A DNA stretch of 64,000 nucleotides from Onchidella celtica (Eukaryota > Mollusca > Gastropoda > Systellommatophora > Onchidiidae): contig OZ007579.1 of the NCBI GenBank assembly GCA_963931925.1, positions 43,675,357-43,739,356 of the forward strand. Reading direction: 5' to 3'. Position 1 is the first letter of the stretch; each line of letters begins with the position of its first letter. Below the pieces are notes generated by a model, which was not told where the DNA came from, did no database searches, and worked only from the letters and a program-made list of their open reading frames with translations. Shown here piece after piece: positions 25,452 through 38,395 of the stretch. Made by a program: the position numbers and the translations under genes.

Positions 25452-27000
25452 CTGTGGATATTCAGAAAAGCAGTTATGTAAAGATTCGTTAAAACGAGGC
25501 TTCATTGATTGATATTATTTGTGTATCCAGTGTCAGTTTAACCCACCTTTCCATTTTTATAAAAACCTAAGACTGAATGGTTTTCTTTTCTTCTTCTTCT
25601 CATGCTCTGTAGATGTTTACGTTGACACTGTGTGTAAGCGAGTGCTCAAAGGCGAGCTTTTCTCGGCTTTTGCTTGTGTTCAAGACATAATAATACTAAT
25701 AGCATGGTCGTGCTGAGTGCAGAAATTACATAGACAAGTGGCATTAGAATCTCTGAATTTTTAAAAGAGATAGGTTTGTATTCGGCTCTGGCATTATATA
25801 CTCTGTGCTCATTTGGTTGCAATTTTTATATTAAACAAATCTAACAGTTTTACAGTCGCTACACTAAACATCTCAGCGGAGAGAAATTGATGACAACAGC
25901 ATAGCAGATATTGTGATGTTATGTCTTTAAAAACATGGAGAAGAAATTAGGTTCATGTAAATTGGCCTTAAGACCATTACTAGTGAGAAAACCTACCTCT
26001 GCATTTGCAAAAAAGCTGGATGACAACTAGTGTTGCGTGAACTAAACATATAGGAAAAGTGGTACATCTCCAGCTTGAGATGTAGAGCCTTGTCATGATA
26101 ATTTCTGTAAGTATACCTACAGAAAAATATTGACGACGGAGTGGCGGTTCTGTGAAACGGCCAACGTTCTGCGTGTCATGAAGGGTGGCGTATAAACACG
26201 ATATGCTAGACAAAATGACCAGCTTCCTGTTGAAAGAAAATTTATTAAAATTGGAGTCGAAAAAGTCGAATCATCTCTTTTTTTTTTGCGGCCAGTAAGC
26301 ATGGTTCGTTGGTTAATATAATAGAATTAATTTTTGCATTTATTCCTATCCTATGTTGCCAACCATGAATCAACTGAATTTCAGTATTCACATGGACAGA
26401 ACTATGGAAGGATGGTTTACAGAGACATGATACGAAGTTCATATGGATGGCCATCAAACTATTAGATCTAGTTAGAGAAAAGTACTAAAAGTGGTAATGA
26501 ACAGCGAATGTGAGGACTGTAATCAATTGATTATTTTTAACATAGGTGATAATATTTGCTCGTGCACAAGAAAACCCGTCGTGAAATTTGAAATTTACAG
26601 CCCAAAAACAGAATTGCTCTATCATCCCACGATGTCTTTGAATGTCACTTACGTCTTTTGATTCTGATTTGCAAAGGCGACGAGGAAAATAAAACCAGTG
26701 TTTCTTTTCAGTTTCTTCTTTTTTCTTCATAAGTCGTCAGGCTCGTGAGAAGAACTCAGACTGCTTCTTTCATGTTCAGTAATGCATGTTTGAACCACAC
26801 CATACGAAACAACTTCCTGTTAAACCTCGTGTTCAAGATTATTAGCATACGTCATCACCATTTTGTTGTTGTGTCGTGTGCGATAAATTAGAGATTACGC
26901 ACCATCTCGGAAGATGACATAAATTTCATTGAGAGAGGCTATGAGAAAATGGAACTATCTTAAAACTGTGAAATTGAGTTTTTGTTGTCGTTGTTGTTGA
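25452..27000. other. Unassigned sequence upstream of the minus-strand gene
   Basis: No convincing first exon, promoter or transposon was recognised in this stretch, although the 5' exon(s) of the minus-strand gene must lie here or beyond. Confidence 0.4.
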
Positions 27001-28062
27001 GTGTGTCATCTTGTAAAGCATTCAGTTTTGAGTACATTAAGTAAAGTTTTTGTATCACACAGTATGAAATATCACATGTATGCAGATGACTCGCAGCTTT
27101 ATGCAGCATCTCAGTTGGTTGACTTTCCTTCACTTGTGAGTCAAGTTCAAAATTGTTTTGACTCTGTAAAAACCTGGATGCGTACCAGCAAGCTCCAGCT
27201 TAACAATGACAAAACCGAGGTTATGCTATGTGCCACTGAATCAAAGCTAAATAAGATTGAAGTCAGTGAAATACAACTAGATCTAGCTGACACTGATATT
27301 CATTTTTCAGAGAAAGCAAAAAACCTGGGTGTCTTTTTGGACAAAAATCTTTCCATGGAGTATCAGATTAATTACATCACCAAATCAATGTTTTTTGAAA
27401 TATGAAGGATTTCACGTATGAAATCTGTTCTGACTCAGGAAGCAGTGAAAACATTAGTTATCTCCTTGTTTTGTCTCGCCTTGATTACTGCAATTCACTC
27501 TATGCTGGTCTCTCAGATGAAAAGATTTTTAAACTGCAAAAAGCACAAAATTGTGCGGCTCGTTTAATTCTTGGAAAGTCAAAATTTGAAAGTAGCACAG
27601 AAATGCTCAAAATCCTTCACTGGTTACCAGTAAAAGCCAGAATAGAATACAAAATTGCTGTGTTTTGCTACTGTAGTGTCACAACAACTGCACCTACATA
27701 CATCAGTGAACTTCTCTGTCCCTATGCTCCTCCCAGGGCCCTGAGATCTCAAGACTCGGGGCTCTTGGTGGAACCTAGGTGCAACCTCAAAACGTTCGGC
27801 GACAGGTCATTTAGTAAAATTGGACCTGCATTATGGAACTCACTACCAAATTCCCTGAGATCAGCATGCAGTGTAGAGAGTTTTAAAAAACAACTAAAAC
27901 CTCACCTGTTTAAAAAATATTTAGATAAATGATTTGTGTGTGTGTGACCGTTCTTTAGTATGTGTGTGTGCGCGTATGGTGGACAATGTTAAGCGCCTTG
28001 AGGCCTCGGCGAAAGGCGCTATATAAATGCTCTTATTATTATTATTATTATTATTATTACAC
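27001..28062 (+). pseudogene. L2/CR1-like LINE, 5'-truncated and broken
   Basis: It begins inside the reverse transcriptase: KYHMYADDSQLYA at about 27066-27104 holds the YADD catalytic motif. It continues with SKLQLNNDKTEVML and NLGVFLDKNL, then in another frame VLSRLDYCNSLYAGL and LHWLPVKARIEYKI, the usual CR1/L2 RT thumb and C-terminal signature. A TGA at about 27402 and a frameshift near 27465 break the ORF. The 3' end has the GGCGCTATATAAATG motif followed by (TTA)n at 28034-28059, a tail typical of the L2 clade. The missing 5' half and tail mark it as a usual truncated insertion. Confidence 0.85.
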
Positions 28063-28194
28063 ATACCAAGTTTCTTATTTTTGCCATCATAAAAACCACA
28101 GAAAAACTCACGGGGTTTTGCAACATACAACCTTTTCTTTTTGCCCAATTTTGACTTTATTTTTGCCAGTAGCTCATACGTTACACTCCTTTAA

Positions 28195-30010
28195 AGTGAC
28201 GAAGCCTGACAAGCTCAGCGTTCATCGCGAACCACCAACAAGACAACCTTCAGGGCTGCCTGCATGCAGAGCGTAGCAGCCTAGCGAGGCATGGGCCATC
28301 CCACCTGGAAGTTGCTGACATTTGCATCCCTACGACCTCTGCAGTTCCACGAAAAGAGAACCCTGGTTCACGGAGGACTGCAAGCCGGCCATTGAGGCCC
28401 GCCAAATAGCCTTCCGGAAATTAAAACGCAACCCGAGGACCCAGAGCATGGCGTATTTCAAACAATAAAGAGCAAAAGCCCGAAGGGTGATTAGGGAGAG
28501 CAAATGAAAGTCCCAGATCAATAGCACAGCCCACTAAAGAAGATGTGGAAAATGATATAGGAAATTAAGAGTGTCAAGAACAGATTTGATTCATAAATGT
28601 TTCCACTGAGTAATTTTTACAAACGTAATTATTGTGCGAGCCAGCATAACTTGGTCTCGTAAACAATTTGTTTTGAACAGTTTTTTTCCTAATAGATAGA
28701 CAGAAGGTGTGGGGAAGGATAGACGGACAGCGTAGGTGTGCATGACTGAGCACTTTTTATATCTCGTGTTTTGAACTAGGTTTAGTAGAGAGGGAAGGGG
28801 TGAGTAGGAATTAAATGTTATTGAGACGTCTGTTGACGTACAGAAAATCCGTGATCCAGAGTAAAAGCTCGGGGTTTTGAACATGTTAAGAATTTATTGC
28901 TATAAAATTACATTTTATTGTCTTGAGTGATTCGACCTTTGATGTCGACCCAAGGTCGTTGCGTAGGGCTGTTACTTAAAATAACTCGGTTCGGCAGCTG
29001 AGCTAGAGGTGGTTGCACCAATCAAATGTATGAATCTGGACGGAAGGTCGAGACATAGCTTTAGTATTTAAACCCGTGCAGAGCTTAGATAGAGGCCACA
29101 TGTAGACAATCCATTTACGAGGTGGACGGCGATAGTCCTCAGCCAGATGAGAGACATAAGAGACACAGTTGAGCAGTCCATATTGTGAAGACCGCCATGA
29201 GTTAAAGCTCCAGAGCCTAAGCTACTTGGTTTGATATAAACCCACAGCGTTTACATCCAGCGCTCTCACTCCCAGTGAGGGCCGCATGGTGAGAGTCCAT
29301 ACTAATTTGTAATGATGAAAGTGAACCGTTCTACTTACTTTTGAAGACAGTTTCAGAGCTACCGCCAGACAACACATGGTTGTACAAGCATTCTCCATGG
29401 CGTGTCTAGAGGAAATGTCCATATCATAACATGTCTCATTGAATTAATAGAATTTAAACTGTTATATCCGTCGCCACGTGCGCGGATTCTATTTGGCATA
29501 TAACTCATATGACCTGCAAGTAGTTAGAGTGAATAAGTTAGTCTTTATAGAAAGCTGTAGTTTCATTAGTAGATTCAGTTGCCTTTGAATTGATATTTAT
29601 ATTTATAATTATATTTGATACATTAAGTCCTGTAATTAAACTGCCCTACAGTTCTGCTAAAAATCAAAGCAATTGATTTATTTAGTTTTTAGAGTGCAAG
29701 TATTTTTTTTGTGTGTTCGTCGATTGTGGGAGCGGACCTCGAAAGAGTGTCAGTCGAATTATCCCCATCTAACCCACATCGCGACAAAGAGCACGGCTAC
29801 CACCTCTCGCATCGGCTATCTAAAAAACAGGACGGTTCTATTGCAGAAGAGGAAAGTGATGTCGCAAACGAATTAGCTTCACCGTTTGCAGCTAATTCTT
29901 GCAGCGACCATTACTCAGCCCCATCTGGGAAGTTCAAAGACAAACCACAAAAGGAAAAAGACCATCATCATAACATTTAATATCAGGGCTGAAAACGTCT
30001 CAGGAAATTA
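28195..30010 (+). pseudogene. Jockey-like LINE fragment split by a solo LTR
   Basis: The left part (28195-28571) encodes the linker between endonuclease and RT: VPRKENPWFTEDCKPAIEAR, then FRKLKRNPRTQSMAYFK and RAKARRVIRESK. The right part (29787-30010) continues with SDVANELASPFAANSCSDHY and APSGKFKDKPQKEKD, the usual next segment in Jockey-like elements. The 1215-bp LTR at 28572-29786 and its 5-bp duplication lie between them. Several stops are present and the RT core does not follow, so the copy is dead and truncated. Confidence 0.65.
28572..29786 (-). mobile_element. Solo LTR, family L1, copy 1, target duplication AAGAG
   Basis: The ends are TGTC...GACA, and AAGAG lies directly outside both (28567-28571 and 29787-29791), a perfect 5-bp duplication. 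On the minus strand it starts TGTCGCGATGTGGG and ends TTCTTGACA. It matches the copy at 56970-58179 with high identity over its first 700-800 bp and more loosely thereafter, and shares its tail with the copy at 53255-54523. No gag or pol adjoins, so it is a solo LTR left by recombination of an LTR retrotransposon not otherwise present here. The superfamily is unknown. Confidence 0.85.
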
Positions 30011-30254
30011 GCCAAGATCTTTATCTGCAACAAATTAATGTCAAAGAGGAACTAGCCTGCCATGTTGTAAATGATGTGCAGTCAAAATTTTTCCAGATGT
30101 TTAAATTTTTCAACAGCAAAGTATCAACAAAAACCTCAAAAAAATTCACTTAGTATTCCATATTCGATTACTGGCGAATAAGAAGTATTCGTATGTTTAC
30201 TGGTGCTTTTTGTATAATTATTTTCACTACTGGTTACTTTACTTTACTTTTACT

Positions 30255-30725
30255 TTTTCCTTCCGCTTATACCGGTGGGCGTCGCGGGGAGACACAGTCG
30301 TCTGTCAGCAGCAAGGCGAGTGGCCTGGAGGAGGGACATCTCGTGAGCTCTGAGGGCGTCTGTCTGCCACAGAGTCGCTCCAGCGTCGCCTTGGTCTTTC
30401 TCTGGCTCTCCAGCCAGAGTATCTGGTGTTGTATGCCCGAAGAGCTGGTTGGTTTGTAGGCACCCGTGTGAGGTGTCCGAACCACTCGATCTTCTGATGT
30501 TCGATGTGTTGTAGGACTGGTGTTGCGCCTACCATGTCTCTTATGACTTCGTTTCTGATCCTGTCTCGTCTTGTCTTGTTCACCGCTCTTCTTAGACATT
30601 TCATATCGCATGTGGCCAGCTTCCTCTCGAGGGCTTTTGTTAGGGACCATGTCTAGCACTGGTATGTGAATGTTGGTAAGAAAATGGTGTTGATGAGTTT
30701 TGACTTAGTGCTCATGCTCACGAAT
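30255..30725 (-). pseudogene. Non-LTR retrotransposon C-terminal fragment
   Basis: On the minus strand, MKCLRRAVNKTRRDRIRNE, then VLQHIEHQKIEWFGHLTRVP and GWRARERPRRRWSD follow the classic LINE C-terminal pattern (R-I-x-N-E, then R-x-x-W-F-G-H-x-x-R, then R-P-R-x-R-W-x-D). A degenerate upstream piece (SKLINTIFLPTFTYQ) corresponds to the RT thumb. The 3' end runs into AAAGT-type repeats near 30235-30255, which may be its tail. The copy is 5'-truncated with at least one stop. Confidence 0.75.
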
Positions 30726-31574
30726 GGTACTTTTTGTATATTTTCACTGCTGGGGCTTTTTGACTGTTACCCTGTGGAGACTGGACAGCAACATGCTTCG
30801 TTTTGTTGTTGTTGGTGTTGTTCCTGCAGCTGCCCATGTACATCTTGAACACTGCAAGTTATTTTCCTTTATTGGATCATGAAATCTCATTTTGTAATAC
30901 TCAATCAGAAAAAAATAAACAAAACACTCACACACACACAAAATCTTTTTAACAAGCCTGCAGGGCCATAAAAATATAATCTATTTAGAGTTACGACTGC
31001 AATTTAAATTATAATGTGTTGTGGCGCCCTCCTACTTGAACATTGCATGATTTCCTTTGTTTTGTGTTTGTCGTGAACGGTGTTGTATAGTCACCGTATA
31101 ATGCCCAAAGCCGGTTGTTGTGTTGTGTCGCCATTTCCTGTGTATGTGTTATAAAAGCTCACATTGTATACTGTACTCGTCATTCAAGTCTCTGTGTTCA
31201 TGTAATAAACATGTTGTAGTGGAAACTCTTTAAACGGTCTCCTCCTCTCCTTGATCAGGCTGTGGTTGTGAAGCGCTAAAGTGTGCAGTGACTGTGAAAC
31301 GCTAAAGTGTATGAGATATATAGGATTTATAATCACAATGTATTATGATACTGCCCCAATGAATATAGCAACATATACAAGTAGACAGTAGTTCTAATAA
31401 TCTAATGACAGTTACACTTTTCTCTTATAATGGCTACTCAGTTAAGCATGATCGTTAGAACACAATATCCACAATACTGCTTTAGGCAAGTACCTCGCAT
31501 AACAAAGACAATCTTATGTTCTACTCTCTACCACATTTACGTACTAGTGATGGTAATTCTAATTCTAGTACTAA
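30726..31574. other. Unassigned sequence with a possible LTR-like block
   Basis: At about 31017-31258 a segment starts TGTTGTGGCGCCCTCC, has TATAAAAG at 31151-31158 and AATAAAC at about 31204, and ends TTGATCA. This order suits an LTR (promoter, then poly-A signal), but no target duplication, primer site or coding region adjoins. The rest is unremarkable. Confidence 0.3.
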
Positions 31575-31860
31575 CGGTGGTTTAGAGGCAAGGTGCTCGC
31601 CTCTCATGCCAAGGGTCCCGGGTTCAAAACCCCGCCGGTGCAGGCATAATTGGAAGTTTGGGATTTTTCTCATATTTTCGTGTCCCTGATCTTATTGGGG
31701 GGTAGGATCGAGTACCTAGTCTTCTCGGATAAGGACGAAAAAATTCGGAGGGCCCGTGTGCACGTTGCGCACGTTTAAGATACCTTGGCAATTGGAAATC
31801 GAAAAGAGCAGGCCGTACAGGCGCTGTCCGGGCAAAATCAACTAAAATTCATTCCTACCA
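31575..31860 (+). mobile_element. tRNA-derived SINE, copy C (3' variant)
   Basis: Same head and body as copies A and B: GGTTTAGAGGCAAGGTGC, GGGTTCAAAACCC, GTACCTAGTCTTCTCGG and GTTGCGCACGTTTAAGATAC. The C-rich region follows, but the tail of A and B is absent; instead it runs into C blocks and a (CAA)n tract to about 31912. It is either a truncated copy or a tail variant. Confidence 0.85.
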
Positions 31861-31912
31861 CCCCCCCTCCCCCATCATCTCCCCCCCACCCCCAAAAACA
31901 ACAACAACAACC

Positions 31913-32817
31913 GCAGACTGGCGCTGCACTGTAGCGACGACGTGCCTGCTCGAGTTGTAACTGGGTGCAATAACACAAAGGCAAATTTCCCAAATGGGGT
32001 TAAAGTAGTTTACAAATACAAATACATGTACAAAAATATAACTACTGCAGCTTAATATATGATGATAATTCGCTGCATCAACACGGGAAGTCCGCTAGGC
32101 GGGGTCGGCTCGTCTTCTCAGAGGGTGCTTACAACTCATAGATCGGCTTCTGGCATGACAACTTACAGCGATATCCACCATGGGAGGTGGACCGCAGATA
32201 AAGAAGGCGAGTGTGGACTCTCTGTCCTGTGATCCGACCTAGGCTGTGCTCTCTCTGACTCTGTCAGCCTGTCGACAGAACGTTCTACAGTGTTACAGTA
32301 TCTTCAGCTGACAGCCGCACTCAGGCGGGCACGCCGAGCCTCGTCGTGACAAGGATACCGCTTTGCAATTTCACATGAGACTAAAGTTTTAATGTGAGCT
32401 CGTGGTATTTTTATATGCTAGCAAAAATGCACGGTCATGGTAAACTGCGTATGGCCGGAGGTGAAGTCTAATTCCACCTTGCATGCTCTAATCACCTAGC
32501 GCAGACTCGGTTCTCAAAACAACAATAATGCAACTGGTGAGCACGATGTTAGCACAGTCGAGACTATAGTCGATCCGTGACAGGTGCCATGTTGAACATT
32601 TTACGTTGCCAACACCTTTTTCTTATAATACCCCTTACGGGTAGCATCTGTGTCAAATTTAATGCTTCTATCATTTTTTTAACGATTGATCCCAAAATAT
32701 AGACTTGTCAAGCCCACTAACTGGTGGTATTTGCATGTCAGTATTATGTCAGCCGGTGCTTTTTGCATGTCCTCCTCCGCAACATGCTCTGCGAATCTGT
32801 GACGACGACGGTGTGGT
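31913..32817. other. Unassigned sequence
   Basis: No gene recognised. The stretch is slightly more GC-rich than its surroundings, without open frames of note. Confidence 0.4.
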
Positions 32818-33020
32818 CTGTCATCATCATCATCATCATCATCGTCGCGTTTTCACCCTAGACAGCAGGGTATAGGACACGAACGACGGCTTCCCTTTAA
32901 TTTTGTCTCTATCCTGGGGGATCCTTGACAACTCATTCCATGTGTAGCCACCTCTCTTCATATCCTCCTCCATGCCTCTCCTCCATATTGTTTTGGCCTG
33001 CCCCTCTTCCTGTTTGGGGA
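32818..33020 (-). pseudogene. LINE 3'-end fragment with (ATG)n tail
   Basis: On the minus strand the sequence encodes, with breaks, the end of a LINE ORF (W-R-R, then E-E-D-M-K-R-G-like and G-Y-T-W-N-E-L-S-R-I-like codons), and finishes in a GATGATGATG microsatellite at 32823-32843, a usual LINE tail. It could belong to the same copy as the RT fragment at 40797-41040, because the BEL element sits between them. Confidence 0.5.
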
Positions 33021-33240
33021 CGTTGAAATATAATCTTACACCTTTTTTGGGGACTTTTTGACACCCCCCCGCCTTACACTTTTCTTACATTTGCTTCTTC
33101 TCTCCCCCCCCCCCCCCAATCCCGTAATATTACAATAATACATGTAATAATTATACATTGCACACGTATTCTTTCTTACAAATGAGGGAAATATGAGACT
33201 CATGTCAAAGTCAATGTCAAAATTGCCTTAAATTAGTTAT

Positions 33241-33504
33241 TGTTGAGAATTTGGCATAACCGGTAATTAGAATTTGGCATTGTTTGCAAAGGCCAACTGG
33301 CATGTTTTGGTTGATTTAAAAAATAGGGGATTGTGGGCTATGTTTTTTTGAACGGAAGAAGAACGAAGGAGAATGGGGAACGGGCACGCCCAGGTTGTTG
33401 AATCAAATAAAACTGGAAAATAAAAGGTTTTAAAGGTGACTTGTTGACTTGTTTTGGATCTAGGTGTGTGTCAAGGGAACATTTGAAACTAGATATTTAC
33501 TTCA
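33241..33504 (+). repeat. 5' LTR of the BEL/Pao element
   Basis: 264 bp with TG...CA ends, matched by 40327-40590 with no difference that I could find. It should contain the element's promoter; no clear TATA box was picked out. Confidence 0.95.
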
Positions 33505-33523
33505 TGGTGCCGAAACCCCGGGA
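33505..33523 (+). promoter_or_regulatory. Primer binding site, tRNA-Phe type
   Basis: TGGTGCCGAAACCCCGGGA directly follows the 5' LTR. It is complementary to the 3' end of tRNA-Phe (acceptor stem GCCGAAA plus CCA) except for one extra C in the C run, which would bulge in the primer duplex. Confidence 0.8.
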
Positions 33524-33646
33524 TCACTGCCTGGATCTAGAATTTAGTGTTAGTTGAATGAAAAAAGAAATGAGTGACGTGAAAAAGGCTCGAGGGCCCA
33601 AGCCAAGGCCTGCCTTACCCGGTCGGCGAAGAATCTTAATAAACTG

Positions 33647-36600
33647 TTGGAGCTGGAGGAAACAAATATTACACATGAACAATGTGAGTTTTCGATCAAA
33701 GATCTAGAGGAGAAACTGAAAGTATACGATCTGAAACAAAGTGAGTACGAACTGAACTTAGAAACTGAAGATGAGATCGAGGCCGAGGTAGATGTGGCTG
33801 GTGACTACAGAGCCAAACAAACAGAGGTGCTGGTAAAGGCGAAGGAATGCCTCACTCGCATCAAAATAGTGAATAAATCATCTATTCCAACGCCAACAGC
33901 ATCCGTATCAGGTGATAATTTTCTGGAAATTAATGCCAGTGTGAGTGAAGGCAGCTTGGCCACCAACAAGCCAGTGCATCTCCCGAAGCTGCAGTTGCCG
34001 GCGTTTGCAGGCGACATAATTGAATTCCAATCTTTATGGGACAAGTTTGTGGCCTTGATCGATAGCAGGAATGATCTGTGTCCCGTGAATAAATTATCAT
34101 ATCTGCAGTCACTACTGCGTAGTGAAGCCAGGGCGTGCCTGCAGGGCTTGGCCCTCACCCAGGCCAATTATGAAACAGCTAAAGAGATAATGCTCAAAAG
34201 GTTTGGGAAAAAGGACAAGGTGATTGTAGCTCACATTCAGAGACTCCTAAATATCTCCGCCAGCGATGGAATGTGGAAGATCTACGATCAGGTTCAAGTA
34301 CATGTCCGCTCCCTGGCGAATCTTGGTGTAACCGGAGAAAATTATGGGCTGGTCCTGACGCCCATGATTCTGCATCGACTGACTCCAGCCGTACGCCTGG
34401 AATGGGCCCGCACGAGTGAAGGTAAAGAAGGAGATGTCGAACATCTTCTTGACTTCCTGTATGAGGAGATCCAACGTAGAGAGCGGTCGGCCCAACTGGA
34501 CAGCCGGGAACCACAGTCTGCTTTCACAGGTGCTCGCTCGAACAGCAGACAGAACAGGCCAACTGGTGCTGCCCTACTTTCCCCAGACGGCCACCGACAG
34601 TGCAACTTCTGCTCGCAAGATCACTTCAGTGATAAGTGTCCTGAGATCGTCGACCTAGACCATGAGCAGCGCAAACAGAAGGTGTACAGCATGGGTTTGT
34701 GCTTTAAATGTTTATCAAAAACCCATAAGGCGTCGCAGTGCAAACGCAAATGCTTTCACTGCAAAGGCTCACACCACAGCGTGCTGCACAAACGCAGCAA
34801 CCCCACAGCCACTCAGCGTAATGAAAATCTGCCGTCCTTTGATACCGCTCCAGCTGGGTCTACACGCACTGGAAACAACAACCTTGCTGACAGGGGAGCC
34901 TCCTCCACATCTGAGTCGGCAGCGTGCTATGCGCAATCAACAACAACGGGCAGGGCTACCCTCATGCAGTTGGTGAGAACTATCGTCGGAGGACAGCTCG
35001 TGAATGTGTTCTTTGATTCTGGCAGTGACTTCTCCTACATCACAGACCACACTGCCAGGAAACTTGGACTTCAGAAATCGGGTGAGGTGAAAGGCGTCAT
35101 TTCATCATTTGATGGCTACCTGGCAGAGCAGGTTCACAACGTGTATGACCTGCAATTGGGGGGCATTAACATGAAAATGTTATCTCTCAAGGCCATAACC
35201 AAACCCTTGTTTCGAGCTCCTGTGCCACTTGACATTCTCGGACTGTTTAAGGACATCCCGATGATGGAAGACCTATCCCAAGAGAAGAGCCTTTCTGTTG
35301 ACATGCTGATAGGTTTAGACTTTTATCATGATTTCATGGGTTCTGAACGGGTTATCAAGGATGGGTTGGTGGCACAGCGTACCCTGTTGGGTTGGATGAT
35401 ATCAGGCAGCTATTCCTTGGCGGGGTTGGGTAGTGTTAGACCTAATGCTCAAACATCTCTGCTTGCTGGTTCTACCTATCCTACTGAGGCTACTATCAGG
35501 AAATGTTGGGATTTAGACTCAATTGGTATCCTGGGGGAGGGTACTAAATGTCAGGAAGACTCTTTAGTTTTGGACAAGTTTAATCGGGGTGTTCAGTTTA
35601 CAGGGGAAAGATACCAAGTAGGACTACCCTGGAAAAGTGAGAACCTTAAGGAACAGTTAGTGACTATTGAAAGCTCGGCACTGAAAAAATTGGTAGCTCT
35701 TGATAATAAATTGTCTGTTGATCCCAGCTTGAAGCAAGGGTACCGAGAGGTTTTTGTAGACCTAGAGAATAGGGGTATTATTGAAGAAGTTTCTTCCACA
35801 GCCAATGCTACTAATACTATTACTAACCCTGTATTTTACCTTCCCCATCGCCCTGTAGTAAGAGATGAAAGCCAAACGACGAAGATCCGGCCAGTATTTG
35901 ATGCCAGTGCAAAAGGTAAGAACGGTATATCCCTGAATGATTGCATGGAGATTGGACCCAAGATGACCCCAGACCTTGTACAAATCTTAATGAGATTCCG
36001 TAGGTGGAAGTTTGGTTTGTCTGCCGATATTCAGAAGGCTTTTTTGCAGATTGAACTAGATGAAAAGGACAGAGATGTGCACAGATTCTTGTTGTTTAAC
36101 GTCAACAATCAGGTAAGACACATGCGTTTTAAGCGTGTCACCTTTGGGAATGCTAGTAGCCCTTTCATGCTGAATGCTGTCATAAAATTGCATCTCTCAA
36201 AATTTGTTGAGGATCACACTGTCAGGGAGTTGGTGATAAATTTGTATGTAGATGATTGGTTGACGGGTTCAGACTCAGAAGAGGAACTGACTCAGATGAT
36301 GGGTAAGGCAACTCGGATCTTGAAGCAGGGTGGATTTCCTCTTTCAAAATGGACTTCAAATAGTCCAAAGGTAAGATCAGAATTACGACAATTTACTGAT
36401 CAAGGTGAGCTCCAGTCTCACAAGGTTCTTGGTTTGACATGGAATCCTGAAAGAGATTGCTTTCTCTTTGAAACTGCTACTCAGCCAGGTATAGCGTATT
36501 CCAAGAGATTGTTGTTGGGCCTAATTGCCAAACAGTTTGACCCGTTGGGTCTGCTTACCCCCTTCACTGTCTCCTTAAAGATTTTGTTTCAAGAGGTATG

Positions 36601-38395
36601 GAGAACTGGGTTTGAGTGGGATGAGCTTCTGCCACCACAATATCAGGATGAGATAAATCGTTGGATTGCAGGCCTTGAAGAAATTCGACACTGGGAAGTC
36701 CCTCGTCGTATCACAAATCTGGACTGGCAAGGTATGGAAAATGTAGAGTTGATTGTGGTTGTAGATGCTAGTGAAAAGGCCTACGGGGCATGCATCTATC
36801 TGGCTGGTTCTGACAACTGTGGCAATGGGACAATGAGACTTATCCTTTCAAGAGTTCGAGTGGCTCCTCTCAAGAAGGTAACGTTACCTAGATTGGAACT
36901 TTTGGCAGCCTTGTTGGGAGCCAGATTATTCAGGTTTGTAAGAGATGCCTTGGAATTACCTCATGACACTCCTTACACCTGTTGGACGGACTCAAAAATA
37001 ACCCAGTGTTGGATCCAGGGCAACTCCTGTCGATGGAAGCAATTTGTGAGGAACCGGGTGGAAGAAATCCAAAGCCTGACTAATCCTGCTAGTTGGAAAC
37101 ATTGCCCAGGAAGCGAAAACCGTGCAGACCTGCTAACACGAGGAATAGGAGCCAGAAGTCTGATGGAATCAACACGCTGGTTAAATGGTCCTGAACATTT
37201 GATCGAGGAACCTGTCTCTGAAGAACGCAATGTTGAATGGCAGGATGGAACTGTAGATGAGTCTCAGGATGCAGTGTGTGTTATGGCCCCTGAAGAAACC
37301 CATGCTGTCATTGATTATGAAAGATTCAGCAGTTTTGGTAAGTTGTTGAGAGTGATAGCCCTAGTGCTCAAGTTTGTTAGAAAACTGAAAGCAAACAGAC
37401 CTCCTGTTCAGCCACGTTCCTTTGATGGAGAATTGATTCAAGCCAAATTATGTGTTCTGAGAGATCTGCAGAAAAGACATTACAGTGCTGAACTTGAAGA
37501 TTTGCGCAAACATGGACAGGTGAGTAGACGTTCCTCATTGTTATCGCTGTCACCCTTCGTGGACACCAGCGGTTTGATTAGAATTCAGGGCAGGTTGGAA
37601 CACGCAACAGACCTTTTGTATGATGAAAAGCATCCAGTGATTATACCACGTTGTCATGTCTCTCTTCTTCTGGTAAGATCTCAACATGAACTGTTGAAGC
37701 ATGCTGGCGTAGGCACCTTGATGAGTTCCCTCCGCTGCCAGTATTGGATCATAGCTGTCAGAAGTGTGGCTAAAAGGGTGGTGAGTCAATGTGTTCGTTG
37801 TAGACGCTATGATAGCCGGCCCATGGACCAAGTAACTGCCCCATTACCTGAAGACAGAGTAACACAAGCACCCCCCTTTTCTGTTACTGGCATTGACTGT
37901 GCTGGTCCCTTGTATTGCAGAGACACAGGTGAGAGAAAGTTTTACATTGTTTTATTCACTTGTGCTGTAACAAGAGCGTTACATTTGGAGATGACTTCTT
38001 CATTATCTCTTGATGACTTTGTCCTGGCCTTTCGCAGGTTTGTTTCCCGTAGAGCCCTACCCAGCATTATTTACTCTGACAATGCCAGGACTTTTAAGGC
38101 GGCTAGCACCCTTTTGCAGGCTCGTTTCGGTAAGGAGATTGTGTGCTGGAAGAATATTTGTCCACTTAGTCCTAACTGGGGTGGCTGGTGGGAGAGACTT
38201 GTGCGGTCTGTGAAATTGGCTCTCAAAAAGTCTTTAGGTAAGCAGTCAGTAAACAAGGCAGAACTGGAGACTCTATTGACTGAAGTTGAGGCTTGCGTCA
38301 ATTCTAGACCATTGTTGTACATCTCTGAGACAGGTAATGTTTTGACTCCATCTCACTTTCTCATTGGGCGGGGCACACCACAGGCTAATAAATAA
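33647..38395 (+). pseudogene. BEL/Pao Gag-Pol polyprotein, truncated by a MITE
   Basis: One long frame of 1582 codons. Residues 110-280 are the Gag-like DUF1759 region. Zinc knuckles lie at C319-C331, C352-C365 and C369-H381. The aspartic protease has DSG at 457. The RT has its first aspartate at 794 and YVDD at 867-870. RNase H has acidic residues at 1040, 1084 and 1115. The integrase has an HHCC finger (H1347, H1352, C1382, C1385) and the D1417, D1478, E1516 triad, with 37 residues between the last two. The frame has no early ATG: it is open back to 33578 and 33647 is a TTG. ATGs at 33558 and 33570 are in another frame, so the Gag start needs a frameshift or has been lost. From residue 1578 on, codons come from the MITE, which ends the frame at 38395. 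Confidence 0.93.

Noticed and set aside
34662..34976. ORFs overlapping the BEL polyprotein in other frames
   Set aside because: They are shadows of the long coding frame.
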